A stretch of 34,379 nt of DNA from Clostridia bacterium (GCA_017556125.1 JAFZCW010000003.1:1-34379); one strand, 5' to 3'. Shown: positions 16,130 through 24,858, counted from the first letter of the stretch. A program made the numbers and translations. Notes: generated by a model not told the origin, from the letters alone.

Positions 16130-16663
16130 ATGGAACTGAAAGGAACAACCATCATCGCGGTTAAAAAAGACGGACAGTGCGCGGTGGCCGGCGACGGCCA
16201 GGTCACGATGAACGAGTCCAATATCATGAAGGCAAACGCAAAAAAAGTGCGGAGGATCTATCACGATCAGATCGTGACGGGTTTTGCCGGCACGGTTTCC
16301 GACGCCTTTTCGCTCTGCGAGAGATTTGAGCAGAAGCTGGAACAGTACAACGGTTCCGTCACAAAGGCCGCGGTGTCTCTGGCGCAGGACTGGCGCAATG
16401 ACAAGATCATGCGGAAACTGGAAGCCCTGCTCATCATCGCCGGGAAAGAGGAGCTTCTGATTATTTCCGGAACGGGAGACGTGATCGATCCGGATGACGG
16501 GATCGCCGCGATCGGTTCCGGCGGAATGTACGCGCTTGCGGCCGCTAAAGCGCTGAAAGCGAACACGGATCTTTCCGCGGCGGAGATCGCGAGAAAATCG
16601 CTGGAGATCGCCAGCCAGATCTGCATATATACAAACGACCATATCATTGTGGAGGAAGTCTGA
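16130..16663 (+). CDS. hslV: ATP-dependent protease peptidase subunit HslV (ClpQ)
   Basis: HslV is the proteasome-like peptidase of the two-component HslUV protease. The start ATG 16130 has GGAG (16119-16122) 7 bases upstream and gives MELKGTTIIAVKKDG; in-frame TTG 16106 and ATG 16124 are less likely. The protein is 177 residues. The catalytic threonine of the TT pair is preceded by MELKG, so a short propeptide ending in Gly must be removed, as in several bacterial HslV proteins, unlike E. coli where only Met is removed. The core blocks AGDGQVTM, GFAGTVSDAFSL, WRNDK and IAIGSGGMYALAAAKAL-type segments are intact. hslU starts one base after its stop. Confidence 0.94.
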   Translation: MELKGTTIIAVKKDGQCAVAGDGQVTMNESNIMKANAKKVRRIYHDQIVTGFAGTVSDAFSLCERFEQKLEQYNGSVTKAAVSLAQDWRNDKIMRKLEALLIIAGKEELLIISGTGDVIDPDDGIAAIGSGGMYALAAAKALKANTDLSAAEIARKSLEIASQICIYTNDHIIVEEV

Positions 16664-16664
16664 A

Positions 16665-18053
16665 GTGCTTACGCCGAAGGAAATCGTTGATTCACTGAAC
16701 AAGTACATTATCGGCCAGGACAGCGCGAAGCATGCGGTCGCGATCGCGCTCCGGAACAGGTACAGAAGGAGCAGGCTTCCGGAAGAGATCCGCGAGGAGA
16801 TCACTCCCAAGAATATCATCATGATCGGACCGACCGGCGTCGGCAAAACGGAGATTGCGAGACGGCTCGCAAAACTCGTTGACGCGCCCTTCGTGAAGGT
16901 GGAGGCCACCAAATTCACGGAAGTCGGATACGTCGGCAGAGACGTCGAATCGATGATCCGCGACCTTGTCGAGGCATCTATCCGTATCTGCAAGAACAAC
17001 CGTATGGAAGACGTCCGGGACGTCAGTGAAGCTGCCGCAGAGCAGATCATCATCGATAAACTGATGCCCTCAAAGGCCAGGAAGAAACCGGCAGCGGTAA
17101 ATCCGCTGCAGCTACTGCTCGGCGTGGGGACTTCTCCCGCCCCGGAACAGGAGCCGACAGAGGAAGAGAAACAGCAGTTCAGAACCGAACGGGAAAGGAT
17201 CACGGCGGAACTCAGGGCGGGCATGCATGAGGAAACCCTGATCGAGATCGAGGTAGAAGAACGGAATCAGGGGAGCGACGCCATGCTGGCCGCAGGGATC
17301 GATATGAATCTCGGTGAAATGTTCAGCGGTATCCTCCCGAAAAAGATGAAACTCAGAAAACTGCCGGTCAAGGAAGCGAGAAGGATCCTCGTCCTTCAGG
17401 AATCCGAAAAGCGGATCGATATGGACGATGTGATCCGCGAGGCGGTGGAACGCGCGGAGCAGGACGGGATCGTATTCATCGACGAGATTGACAAGATCAC
17501 CGCTAACGGCGGCGTCGCTGGCGGTCCTGACGTGTCAAGAGAGGGCGTTCAGAGGGATATCCTTCCGATTGTGGAGGGGTCCACGGTCGTAACGAAGTAC
17601 GGACCCGTGAAGACGGATTTCATGCTGTTCATCGCGGCAGGAGCGTTTCATGTTTCCAAGGTGTCCGACCTGATTCCCGAACTGCAGGGGCGCTTCCCGA
17701 TCAAAGTGAAGCTGAACGATCTGTCCCAGGAGGATTTCAAGAAAATCCTGACGCAGCCGGAGAACGCCGTCACAAAACAGTACGCCGCGCTGCTCTCGAC
17801 GGATAACGTAAACCTTTCGTTTACGGATGACGCGCTGACGGAGATCGCTCATTTTGCTTATCTGGAAAACGAGAACGAAGAAAATATCGGCGCGAGAAGA
17901 CTGCACACAGTCCTCGAAACGCTTTTGGACGACATATCTTTCAATGCGACCGGAGAGCATCCCGTCATCAACTTTTCCGTGGATGCCGACTATGTGCGGG
18001 ATCACCTTGGCAAAGAAGTGAAAGAGGAAGATATCCATCGGTATATTCTGTAA
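16665..18053 (+). CDS. hslU: HslU (ClpY) ATPase subunit
   Basis: HslU is the AAA+ unfoldase that feeds substrates to HslV. The start is GTG 16665 (MLTPKEIVDSLNKYIIGQ), with GGAGG 9 bases upstream inside the end of hslV; this gives 462 residues. Walker A GPTGVGKT is at about 56-63, followed by the pore-loop segment GYVGRDVES, a family-specific I domain at about 110-240, and Walker B VFIDEID at about 269. The protein ends in the usual hydrophobic tail (YIL) that docks into HslV. All parts of a working HslUV protease are present. Confidence 0.97.
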   Translation: MLTPKEIVDSLNKYIIGQDSAKHAVAIALRNRYRRSRLPEEIREEITPKNIIMIGPTGVGKTEIARRLAKLVDAPFVKVEATKFTEVGYVGRDVESMIRDLVEASIRICKNNRMEDVRDVSEAAAEQIIIDKLMPSKARKKPAAVNPLQLLLGVGTSPAPEQEPTEEEKQQFRTERERITAELRAGMHEETLIEIEVEERNQGSDAMLAAGIDMNLGEMFSGILPKKMKLRKLPVKEARRILVLQESEKRIDMDDVIREAVERAEQDGIVFIDEIDKITANGGVAGGPDVSREGVQRDILPIVEGSTVVTKYGPVKTDFMLFIAAGAFHVSKVSDLIPELQGRFPIKVKLNDLSQEDFKKILTQPENAVTKQYAALLSTDNVNLSFTDDALTEIAHFAYLENENEENIGARRLHTVLETLLDDISFNATGEHPVINFSVDADYVRDHLGKEVKEEDIHRYIL

Positions 18054-18081
18054 GCGTGATCTGAAACGATTCGGGTTCCTT

Positions 18082-19035
18082 ATGACAGCTGCCCTGCTGA
18101 TGCTTTGCGGCTGCTCTTCTGCTGTGCTTCCGGATCCCGTGCAGTACGCCGCTCCGGAGGAGCAGGCGGAAGAACAGGCTCCGGGTCTGTCGGAAGTGGA
18201 ACTGAAGACCGTTCAGGACGCGTTTTATTTCCAGCAAGCGCCTTCCGCAACAGACATTCCTCAGGAAAATCCGGACCCGGGACAGGTATTCGTCGCTGAA
18301 CCGGAGGATACTCCGGTTCTGCCCGGAATAACGGAACAGCTTGTATCCGCTTCACCGGAACCCGTCAATCCCGCCGAACCGCTTTCCGAAACCGATCACG
18401 AACCACCCTCTGCGACACCTGCTCCGGAACCAGTGAAAACGGCTGCGTCAGATGCGAGGCCTTCCCTGACAAAAGCGCCGGAAACAGAAGCGCCTGCAGC
18501 TTCCACGCCGAAACCGACAAAGAACCCTTCGCCGACGCCACATATCGCTGATGAGAGCGTTCCGGTCGTCGTCCGCGAGGAGACGCCTGCCCCGGAAGTT
18601 GAACTGAATCCCGTGACGGAACCGACGGCGGTTCCCGTCACGCCGACGCCCACGCCGGACCTTTCCAGAATCAGTGAATATGAACTGGCGGCGCGGGTTG
18701 CATACTTTGAGGCGGGAAGCGAAGAGGGCAGAAAAGCGGTCCTGAGCGTGATCTACAACCGCTGCAATTCGTCAGCCTTCGGCGGAGGGAAAACGGATAT
18801 CCGTACGGAGGTATACAGGAAGAACCAGTTCTCCGTGATTTCAAGAAGCGATTTCCTGACCGCGTCGGTTCCGAGCTCGCTTGTTGATACTGCAAAAAAC
18901 ATTTTTACGGGAGGCGCCTCGGTGCTTCCGGACAATATCGTCTTTTTCCGCGTTGCGTCGAAAGGAACGGAATGGGGCGACAAGATTTATTACGATACCA
19001 TCGGGGGCAATTGCTTTTTTGCCCCGGCTGCATAA
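18082..19035 (+). CDS. SleB-like cell wall hydrolase, probable lipoprotein
   Basis: The C-terminal domain (about residues 195-317) matches the Hydrolase_2/SleB family of peptidoglycan hydrolases: YELAARVAYFEAGSEEGRKAVLSVIYNR holds the conserved glutamate, then NQFSVI and the closing IGGNCFF. Between residues 15 and 195 lies a long Pro/Thr/Glu-rich low-complexity linker, suited to spanning the wall. From ATG 18082 the N-terminus MTAALLMLCGC is short and uncharged. An in-frame CTG at 18061 would give MKRFGFLMTAALLMLCGC, a textbook lipoprotein signal with the lipidated cysteine after Gly. No clear Shine-Dalgarno marks either start. It lies 7 bases (CTG) or 28 bases (ATG) after hslU. It may act in sporulation, germination or growth; the sequence does not tell which. 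Confidence 0.82.
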   Translation: MTAALLMLCGCSSAVLPDPVQYAAPEEQAEEQAPGLSEVELKTVQDAFYFQQAPSATDIPQENPDPGQVFVAEPEDTPVLPGITEQLVSASPEPVNPAEPLSETDHEPPSATPAPEPVKTAASDARPSLTKAPETEAPAASTPKPTKNPSPTPHIADESVPVVVREETPAPEVELNPVTEPTAVPVTPTPTPDLSRISEYELAARVAYFEAGSEEGRKAVLSVIYNRCNSSAFGGGKTDIRTEVYRKNQFSVISRSDFLTASVPSSLVDTAKNIFTGGASVLPDNIVFFRVASKGTEWGDKIYYDTIGGNCFFAPAA

Positions 19036-19050
19036 ACAGGAGTTTTACAG

Positions 19051-20718
19051 ATGTCAAAGAAACTGAAGATCATCCCGCTTGGCGGGATGGGGGAAATCGG
19101 AAAAAACATGACGGTGCTGGAGTATGACGGGGATATGATCGTCATTGACTGCGGCTCGCGTTTTCCGGATGAAACCATGCCCGGAATCGAACTGGTCATT
19201 CCGGACTTTACATATCTGACGGATAACAGGGACCGGATCAGGGCTGTTCTGATCACGCACGGACACGAGGACCACATCGGCGCGCTGCCTTATCTGCTCC
19301 GCCTGGTTGACGTGCCGGTTTACGGCACCGCCTTCGCGATCGCGCTGATCCGTCACAAGTGCGATGAACTGGGTGTCAGAGACGCGAATCTGATCACCGT
19401 CGGTCCGCGCGATACGGTCAGTGCCGGCTGCTTCCGCGTCGAATTCATCAAAACGGGCCATTCCATTGCCGGAGCAATGGCACTGGCCGTGTCTTCTCCC
19501 GCTGGTACGGTTATCCATACCGGCGATTTCAAGATGGATCTGACCCCGATCGACGGAGAGCCGATCGATATCAACCGTTTTGCCTATTACGGATCCAAAG
19601 GCGTTTTCGCCCTGCTGTCCGACAGCACCAATGTGGAGCGGTCCGGATATACGCTCTCGGAGCGGGAGATAGGAAAAACGTTCGAGCGCTGCTTTGACGG
19701 CGCGAAGGGACGCGTGATCGTCGCTACGTTCGCATCGAACGTATACCGTATCCGCCAGATAGCCGAAGTTGCGATCCGGCATGACAGACTTCTCTGCTTT
19801 CAGGGAAGAAGCATGGAGCAGATCGTCCGGATCGCGCAGGAGCTGGGTTATCTGTCCATTCCGGGGGATAAAATCATTCCTCTGGATGCGATCCAGAACT
19901 ATCCGGACGAAAGAATCTGCGTGATGACGACGGGGAGCCAGGGAGAGCCGATGAGCGGGCTGTACCGCATGGCGGCTTCCACGCACAGGCTGAACGTCGG
20001 GGCGGGCGACACGGTGCTGATCTCGGCGTCCGCGATACCAGGGAATGAAAGAGGCATCTCCAAAGTGATCGATCAGCTCTGTGAAAAGGGATGCGATGTG
20101 ATCTATGACCGGATGGCGGACGTGCATGTTTCCGGACACGCCTGCAGGGAAGAACTCAGGCTGATGCTCTCCATCACAAAGCCGAAGTATTTTATTCCCG
20201 TGCACGGCGAATACCGTCATCTGCTGCTGCACAGCAGACTAGCGGAGGAGATGGGGATCGATCCCGCGCATATTTTCCGGCTTAAGTGCGGGGATGTACT
20301 TGAACTGGGTCCGAAAAGCGGGAAGGTATGCGGTACGGTTCCGTCCGGAAGCGTCATGGTTGACGGGCTCGGCGATATGAACGATGTTGTCATCCGGGAC
20401 CGGAAACTCCTTTCGGAGGAAGGCATTCTGATCGGTCTGATCACCATCGACGCATCGGATGGAAGACTTCTCTGCGATCCGCAGATCGTTTCACGCGGAT
20501 TTGTGTACATGAGGACTTCCGATGATCTGATCGCAAAAGCGTGCGACGTACTGAAAAAGGAGGCCGGCGCGTTTGAAAACGCCGACAGATCGTCCTACCC
20601 TGAAATCAACAATACCGTGAAATCCAGGCTGAGAGCGTTTCTGCGGGCGGAAACCCACAGGAACCCCATGGTGCTGACCATCATTCAGGAGGTGGATACC
20701 GGTGGATCCGAGAATTGA
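19051..20718 (+). CDS. rnj: Ribonuclease J
   Basis: RNase J is a metallo-beta-lactamase-fold enzyme with 5'-exonuclease and endonuclease activity, central to mRNA decay and rRNA maturation in Bacillota. The 555-residue protein has the full beta-lactamase/beta-CASP/C-terminal layout. The zinc motif THGHEDHIGALPYLL begins at about residue 69, HTGDFKMD at about 152, and the beta-CASP block with SGHA and PVHGEYRHL follows. CAGGAG is 7 bases before the ATG. Its last 17 bases overlap the next gene, a YlbF-family protein. Whether it is the J1 or J2 paralogue cannot be decided here. Confidence 0.95.
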   Translation: MSKKLKIIPLGGMGEIGKNMTVLEYDGDMIVIDCGSRFPDETMPGIELVIPDFTYLTDNRDRIRAVLITHGHEDHIGALPYLLRLVDVPVYGTAFAIALIRHKCDELGVRDANLITVGPRDTVSAGCFRVEFIKTGHSIAGAMALAVSSPAGTVIHTGDFKMDLTPIDGEPIDINRFAYYGSKGVFALLSDSTNVERSGYTLSEREIGKTFERCFDGAKGRVIVATFASNVYRIRQIAEVAIRHDRLLCFQGRSMEQIVRIAQELGYLSIPGDKIIPLDAIQNYPDERICVMTTGSQGEPMSGLYRMAASTHRLNVGAGDTVLISASAIPGNERGISKVIDQLCEKGCDVIYDRMADVHVSGHACREELRLMLSITKPKYFIPVHGEYRHLLLHSRLAEEMGIDPAHIFRLKCGDVLELGPKSGKVCGTVPSGSVMVDGLGDMNDVVIRDRKLLSEEGILIGLITIDASDGRLLCDPQIVSRGFVYMRTSDDLIAKACDVLKKEAGAFENADRSSYPEINNTVKSRLRAFLRAETHRNPMVLTIIQEVDTGGSEN

Positions 20719-21052
20719 CGAGCTGACGCGGCAGCTTTCAGCCGCACTTCAGGAAAGCGAGGAGTTCCGCGAGTATAAGAAACGGAAGGAACAGGTCAAC
20801 GAGAACGATCTGACGAAACATCTTCTTTCCGAATATCACGAGCTGATGATCCTGCAGCAGGCGCAGCTTCTGCAGGGGATCCGCGACAGCAAGACGGAAG
20901 AGAAGATGAAAAAGATCAATGAGGTGCTGCAGTTCGACGATACGGCATTCGCTTTTCTTTCCGCGGAATATGCGGTCCATTCCATTCTGTCCGAGATATA
21001 TAAACGAATTGCAAATTCTGTCGAGATCAGCCTGAACATGCTTGAATCCTGA
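20702..21052 (+). CDS. YlbF-family protein
   Basis: A 116-residue, mostly helical and charged protein of the YlbF/YmcA family (Com_YlbF). In B. subtilis YlbF forms the Y-complex with YmcA and YaaT, which adjusts RNase Y-dependent mRNA processing and affects competence and sporulation. The start is GTG 20702 within the rnj coding sequence, with GGAGG 9-10 bases upstream. The N-terminal DELTRQLSAALQESEEFREYKKRKE helix is typical. Overlap with an RNase gene suggests a link to RNA turnover. Which of the paralogues it equals is not clear, so I give no symbol. Confidence 0.85.
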   Translation: MDPRIDELTRQLSAALQESEEFREYKKRKEQVNENDLTKHLLSEYHELMILQQAQLLQGIRDSKTEEKMKKINEVLQFDDTAFAFLSAEYAVHSILSEIYKRIANSVEISLNMLES

Positions 21053-21071
21053 AAAAGCGCATTGCTATACT
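21042..21071 (+). promoter_or_regulatory. Promoter of mltG giving a leaderless transcript
   Basis: TTGAAT (21042-21047), an 18-base spacer and TATACT (21066-21071) preceded by TGC (extended -10). Only 7 bases separate the -10 box from the mltG ATG, so transcription should start at or within one base of the start codon. Confidence 0.8.
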
Positions 21072-21078
21072 TTTTATC

Positions 21079-22227
21079 ATGGAAACGAATAAACACATGA
21101 CCAAAAAACAGCGCAAGCTGCACAGGATATGGAAGAGCATAAGGCCCTTCTGCGTGGTCGTCGTATCGGTGCTCGTCGTCTATCTGATCTCGGTGTTTTC
21201 GGTACGGTATTTTCTTTCCAATTATATCAATCCCGTTGACGTGCATGATGCGACGCCCATTGAAGTCGTCATTCCGGAGTCCGCTTCCGCCAGCAGGATC
21301 GCCCAGATCCTCTACAACGCGAGAGGAGAAGACGAAAAAGGGCTCATCACCAATACCGCCGTCTTCAAGGTCTACGTGGATTTCATCGGGAAAGCGAGCA
21401 GTCTGCAGGCAGGAACCTATATCCTGTCAAGGAACATGACGCTGAAGCAGATCGTTGACGTCATCTGCGAGGGGAACGGCCAGAAGGAAGTTGTCAAGTT
21501 CACGATTCCGGAAGGATATACCGTACTTGACATCGCCAAAACGCTGCTGGACAAGAACCTGATTCCCGATGAGAGCAAGTTCCTTTCTCTCTGCGAGAGC
21601 AGGGAGGCGAACGAATCGTTCTCCTTTATCGCGCAGCTTCCGGAATCCGCGGAGAAATCCCGGACCTTCATCATGGAAGGCTATCTGTTCCCGGATACCT
21701 ACGAAGTATATGCGGACGGAAGCGTGCAGGCGATCATCATCAAATTCGTCAACAGATTCAATGACGTATTTACCGAGGACTATCTGCTGAGAGCCGAAGA
21801 ACTCGGCATGACGGTGGATGAGGTCGTAACGCTCGCATCGCTGATAGAACGCGAGGCAAAGAACGCGGACGATTTCGGCAAGGTTTCCGCCGTGTTCCAC
21901 AACCGTCTCAAGGAGGGCATGAAGCTGCAGTCCTGCGCGAGCCTTTCCTATATTCTGGGAATCAACAAATATACGTTTTCATCCTCCGAGATGGAAACGG
22001 ATTCTCTCTACAACACATATAAATATGAAGGTCTTCCGGTTGGGCCGATCTGCAATCCGGGTGAGACGGCGATCAGAGCCGCGCTTTATCCGAATCAGGA
22101 ATATCTGGACGACGGCTACCTGTATTTCTGCAACGGAAATATCAGTCTGAGTTCCGATCTTGTGTTTGCAAAGACCTATGAGGAGCATCAGAAGAACGTG
22201 GAACTCTATCAGGCATACTGGAATTAA
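21079..22227 (+). CDS. mltG: Endolytic murein transglycosylase MltG
   Basis: MltG cleaves nascent glycan strands at the membrane and is thought to set their length. The 382-residue protein has a basic cytoplasmic N-terminus (KKQRKLHRIWKSIR), one transmembrane helix at about 24-46, a LysM-like region, then the YceG catalytic domain with VTLASLIEREAK holding the catalytic glutamate (E257) and the GLPVGPICNPG segment near the end. No Shine-Dalgarno precedes ATG 21079 and the -10 box ends 7 bases upstream, pointing to a leaderless mRNA. An ATG six codons later also lacks a ribosome-binding site. It may also be read from the rnj-ylbF transcript, as no terminator intervenes. Confidence 0.95.
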   Translation: METNKHMTKKQRKLHRIWKSIRPFCVVVVSVLVVYLISVFSVRYFLSNYINPVDVHDATPIEVVIPESASASRIAQILYNARGEDEKGLITNTAVFKVYVDFIGKASSLQAGTYILSRNMTLKQIVDVICEGNGQKEVVKFTIPEGYTVLDIAKTLLDKNLIPDESKFLSLCESREANESFSFIAQLPESAEKSRTFIMEGYLFPDTYEVYADGSVQAIIIKFVNRFNDVFTEDYLLRAEELGMTVDEVVTLASLIEREAKNADDFGKVSAVFHNRLKEGMKLQSCASLSYILGINKYTFSSSEMETDSLYNTYKYEGLPVGPICNPGETAIRAALYPNQEYLDDGYLYFCNGNISLSSDLVFAKTYEEHQKNVELYQAYWN

Positions 22228-22253
22228 AAACATAAAGTTGCTCTGATTAATAC

Positions 22254-22282
22254 TGGAAAACTGGAAAATGGTGCTGTATACT
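22254..22282 (+). promoter_or_regulatory. Promoter of the DUF1846 gene giving a leaderless transcript
   Basis: TATACT (22277-22282) with a weak -35 TGGAAA (22254-22259) at 17 bases. A short direct repeat CTGGAAAA occurs twice (22253-22268). The ATG begins 7 bases after the -10 box, the same geometry as mltG. Confidence 0.65.
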
Positions 22283-22289
22283 TGGTACC

Positions 22290-23780
22290 ATGAGAAGAAT
22301 TGGATTTGACAACAAGAAATATGTCCAGATGCAGTCCGCGAACATCCGTTCACGGATAAGCCAGTTTAACGACAAGTTGTATCTGGAGTTCGGCGGGAAG
22401 CTTTTTGACGACTATCACGCGTCCAGAGTGCTTCCCGGTTTTCTTCCGGATTCGAAAGTCAATATGCTCCGGGAGCTCAGGGACGATGCGGAGATCATCA
22501 TCGCAATCTATGCGGGTGATATTGAAAGGAGCAAGATCCGGAACGATCTCGACATCGCCTACGATAACGAGGTTCTCCGCCTGATTGACGCGTTCCGCTC
22601 CAAAGGTCTGTATGTCAGCTCGGTCGTTATCACCAGATACAACGGCGAGGCTGCTGCGGACGCGTACGCCAACCGTCTGAAGAACCTCGGCATTTCGGTG
22701 TACAAGCATTATCCGATTCCCGGCTATCCGAGCAACATTCCCCTGATCGTGAGCGATGACGGGTTCGGAAAGAATGACTACATCAAAACGACAAAACCGC
22801 TTGTCGTTGTGACTGCGCCGGGTCCGGGAAGCGGGAAACTTGCGGTATGCCTTTCCCAGCTTTATCACGAGTCCAAGCACGGGATCCAGGCCGGATACGC
22901 GAAGTTCGAAACGTTCCCGATCTGGAATCTTCCGCTCAAGCATCCCGTCAATCTTGCCTATGAAGCGGCGACAACGGATCTTGACGACGTCAACATGATC
23001 GATCCGTTCCATCTCGAGGCCTACGGCGTAACCACGGTCAATTACAACCGTGACGTGGACTCCTTCCCGGTTCTGAACGCGATATTTGAAAAGATCAGCG
23101 GCAGTTCCCCGTACAAGTCTCCGACGGATATGGGCGTCAACATGGCCGGATACTGCATCACGGACGACGAAGTCGTTTCCGTTGCGGCAAAGCAGGAAAT
23201 CATCCGCAGATATTATAAGGCGCAGTGCGACTGCAGGAGAGGCCTCGTTCCGGAGAATCAGGAGCTGAAGCTTGAACTGCTCATGAACACCTGCGGCATC
23301 TCGGCGAAGGACCGTCCCGTCATCGCGGCGGCTCTGAAAAAGTCACAGGAAACGGACGGGCTTCCGGCGGTTGCTATCCAGCTGAACAATCATAAAATGG
23401 TGACGGGGAAAACCTCCGATCTCATCGGCGCCGCTGCCGGCGCGATCGTGAACGCGCTGAAGACGCTCGGGAAGATATCCCATGAGATCGAACTCATGTC
23501 TCCGATCGTAATTGAACCCATTCAGGATCTGAAAGTGAAATGCCTCGGCAACCAGAACCCCAGGCTGCATTCGGACGAGGTTCTGATCGCGCTTTCCATC
23601 TGTGCCGCGACGAACCCGACGGCCGCCCTGGCTTTGAAGCAGCTTCCGAAGCTGCGCGGCCTGGAAGCGCATTCCACGGTCATCCTTTCCGCGGCCGACA
23701 TGAACGTATACCGCCGCCTGGGCATCAATATTACCTGCGAGCCGAATTATCAGCAAAAGGGCCGTCTGTATCATAAATAA
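22290..23780 (+). CDS. DUF1846 (UPF0371) family protein
   Basis: A 496-residue protein of the UPF0371/DUF1846 family, whose function is not established. The N-terminus RRIGFDNKKYVQMQSANI and LYLEFGGKLFDDYHASRVLPGF are family hallmarks, so ATG 22290 is the natural start. A P-loop-like stretch, TAPGPGSGKLAVCLSQ at about 175, suggests nucleotide or phosphate binding, followed by the conserved AYEAATTDL and NMIDPFHLEAYG blocks. The protein is soluble with no signal peptide. There is no Shine-Dalgarno and the -10 box lies 7 bases upstream. A peptidase gene follows after 16 bases. No function is claimed. Confidence 0.92.
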   Translation: MRRIGFDNKKYVQMQSANIRSRISQFNDKLYLEFGGKLFDDYHASRVLPGFLPDSKVNMLRELRDDAEIIIAIYAGDIERSKIRNDLDIAYDNEVLRLIDAFRSKGLYVSSVVITRYNGEAAADAYANRLKNLGISVYKHYPIPGYPSNIPLIVSDDGFGKNDYIKTTKPLVVVTAPGPGSGKLAVCLSQLYHESKHGIQAGYAKFETFPIWNLPLKHPVNLAYEAATTDLDDVNMIDPFHLEAYGVTTVNYNRDVDSFPVLNAIFEKISGSSPYKSPTDMGVNMAGYCITDDEVVSVAAKQEIIRRYYKAQCDCRRGLVPENQELKLELLMNTCGISAKDRPVIAAALKKSQETDGLPAVAIQLNNHKMVTGKTSDLIGAAAGAIVNALKTLGKISHEIELMSPIVIEPIQDLKVKCLGNQNPRLHSDEVLIALSICAATNPTAALALKQLPKLRGLEAHSTVILSAADMNVYRRLGINITCEPNYQQKGRLYHK

Positions 23781-23796
23781 CAGGAAGAAGACAGAA

Positions 23797-24858
23797 ATGA
23801 ACAGGATCTCAAAACTCCGGGAGTCATTTGCCGCTAAAGACGTTGACGCCGCTCTGATCACCAGCTATGAAAACATGCTGTACTATTCTGGCTTCAAGTG
23901 CGCGGAGGCGTATCTGCTGGTAACCGGAAAGGACGCGTACGTCTTTACCGACTTCCGTTATACGATCCAGGCAAGGGACGAGGCAAAAGACTGCCGTGTC
24001 ATTGAAATATCGAACGACACGCTCCTGACTAAAATCCGGGAAGTTCTTACGGACGACGGCATCCGTACCTGCGGATATGAAGAGGAGAAACTGACGGTCG
24101 CTGAGTTCAGGAATTTTGAAACCCTTCCCGTGTCCTTCAAGCCGCTTTCCCGTGTTATTTCCTCTTTCCGCCTGATCAAGGACGCGGGGGAGATCGAAAA
24201 TCTCCGGATCGCGCAGTCCATGGCGGACAAGGCGTTCGGGCTGTTCCTTGAGCGGGCAAGACCCGGCATGACCGAAGTCGAGGCAGCTGCGGAGCTGGAC
24301 TATCTGTGCCGGCTGCAGGGGAGCGAAGGGCCTTCATTCGATACAATCATCGGATCAGGACCGAACGGAGCGATGTGCCACGCCATTCCCGGACAGAGGA
24401 AGTTGACGGAGGGCGACCTGGTAGTCGTGGATTTCGGATGCGTGTTCAACGGCTATCATTCCGATATGACGAGGACGTTCGGAATCGGAAAAGTTAGTGA
24501 CAAATGCAGGAAAATCTATGATATAGTATTAGAGGCTCAGCTTAGGGCGCTTGAAGCGCTGAAAAGCGGGATCGCCGGCAGAGAGCTTGACCGGATCGCA
24601 AGGGACTGCATTGCTTCCTACGGTTACGGTGAAGCGTTCGGACACGGCCTCGGGCACGGCTTCGGTCTTGAGATCCATGAGAAGCCGAGGGCGTCAAGGC
24701 TTTCCGAGGATATCCTTCTGGCCGGCATGACCATCACGGACGAACCGGGCATTTATCTGGAAGGAGAATTCGGCGTCCGCATCGAGGACGACCTTGTGGT
24801 CACGGAAGACGGATATCTCACTCTGGCGGGAACAACAAAGCAACTGATGATTATATAA
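23797..24858 (+). CDS. Xaa-Pro aminopeptidase (M24 family)
   Basis: A 353-residue M24B metallopeptidase expected to release the N-terminal residue from X-Pro peptides in the cytoplasm. The creatinase-type N-terminal domain covers about 1-125 and the pita-bread catalytic domain about 130-353. All five metal ligands of the family are visible in order: VDFG (Asp), HSDMTRTF (Asp), GHGLGHGFG (His), TDEPGIYL (Glu) and [10 protein letters not shown] (Glu). AGGAAGA precedes the ATG. It stands directly before efp, an arrangement common in Bacillota. Whether it prefers di- or tripeptides, or is a Pro-dipeptidase, cannot be told from sequence. Confidence 0.92.
   Translation: MNRISKLRESFAAKDVDAALITSYENMLYYSGFKCAEAYLLVTGKDAYVFTDFRYTIQARDEAKDCRVIEISNDTLLTKIREVLTDDGIRTCGYEEEKLTVAEFRNFETLPVSFKPLSRVISSFRLIKDAGEIENLRIAQSMADKAFGLFLERARPGMTEVEAAAELDYLCRLQGSEGPSFDTIIGSGPNGAMCHAIPGQRKLTEGDLVVVDFGCVFNGYHSDMTRTFGIGKVSDKCRKIYDIVLEAQLRALEALKSGIAGRELDRIARDCIASYGYGEAFGHGLGHGFGLEIHEKPRASRLSEDILLAGMTITDEPGIYLEGEFGVRIEDDLVVTEDGYLTLAGTTKQLMII

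Noticed and set aside
19054..20232. Long minus-strand open frame opposite RNase J (392 codons)
   Set aside because: Antisense shadow of a conserved gene; no motif, no ribosome-binding site and no promoter on that strand.
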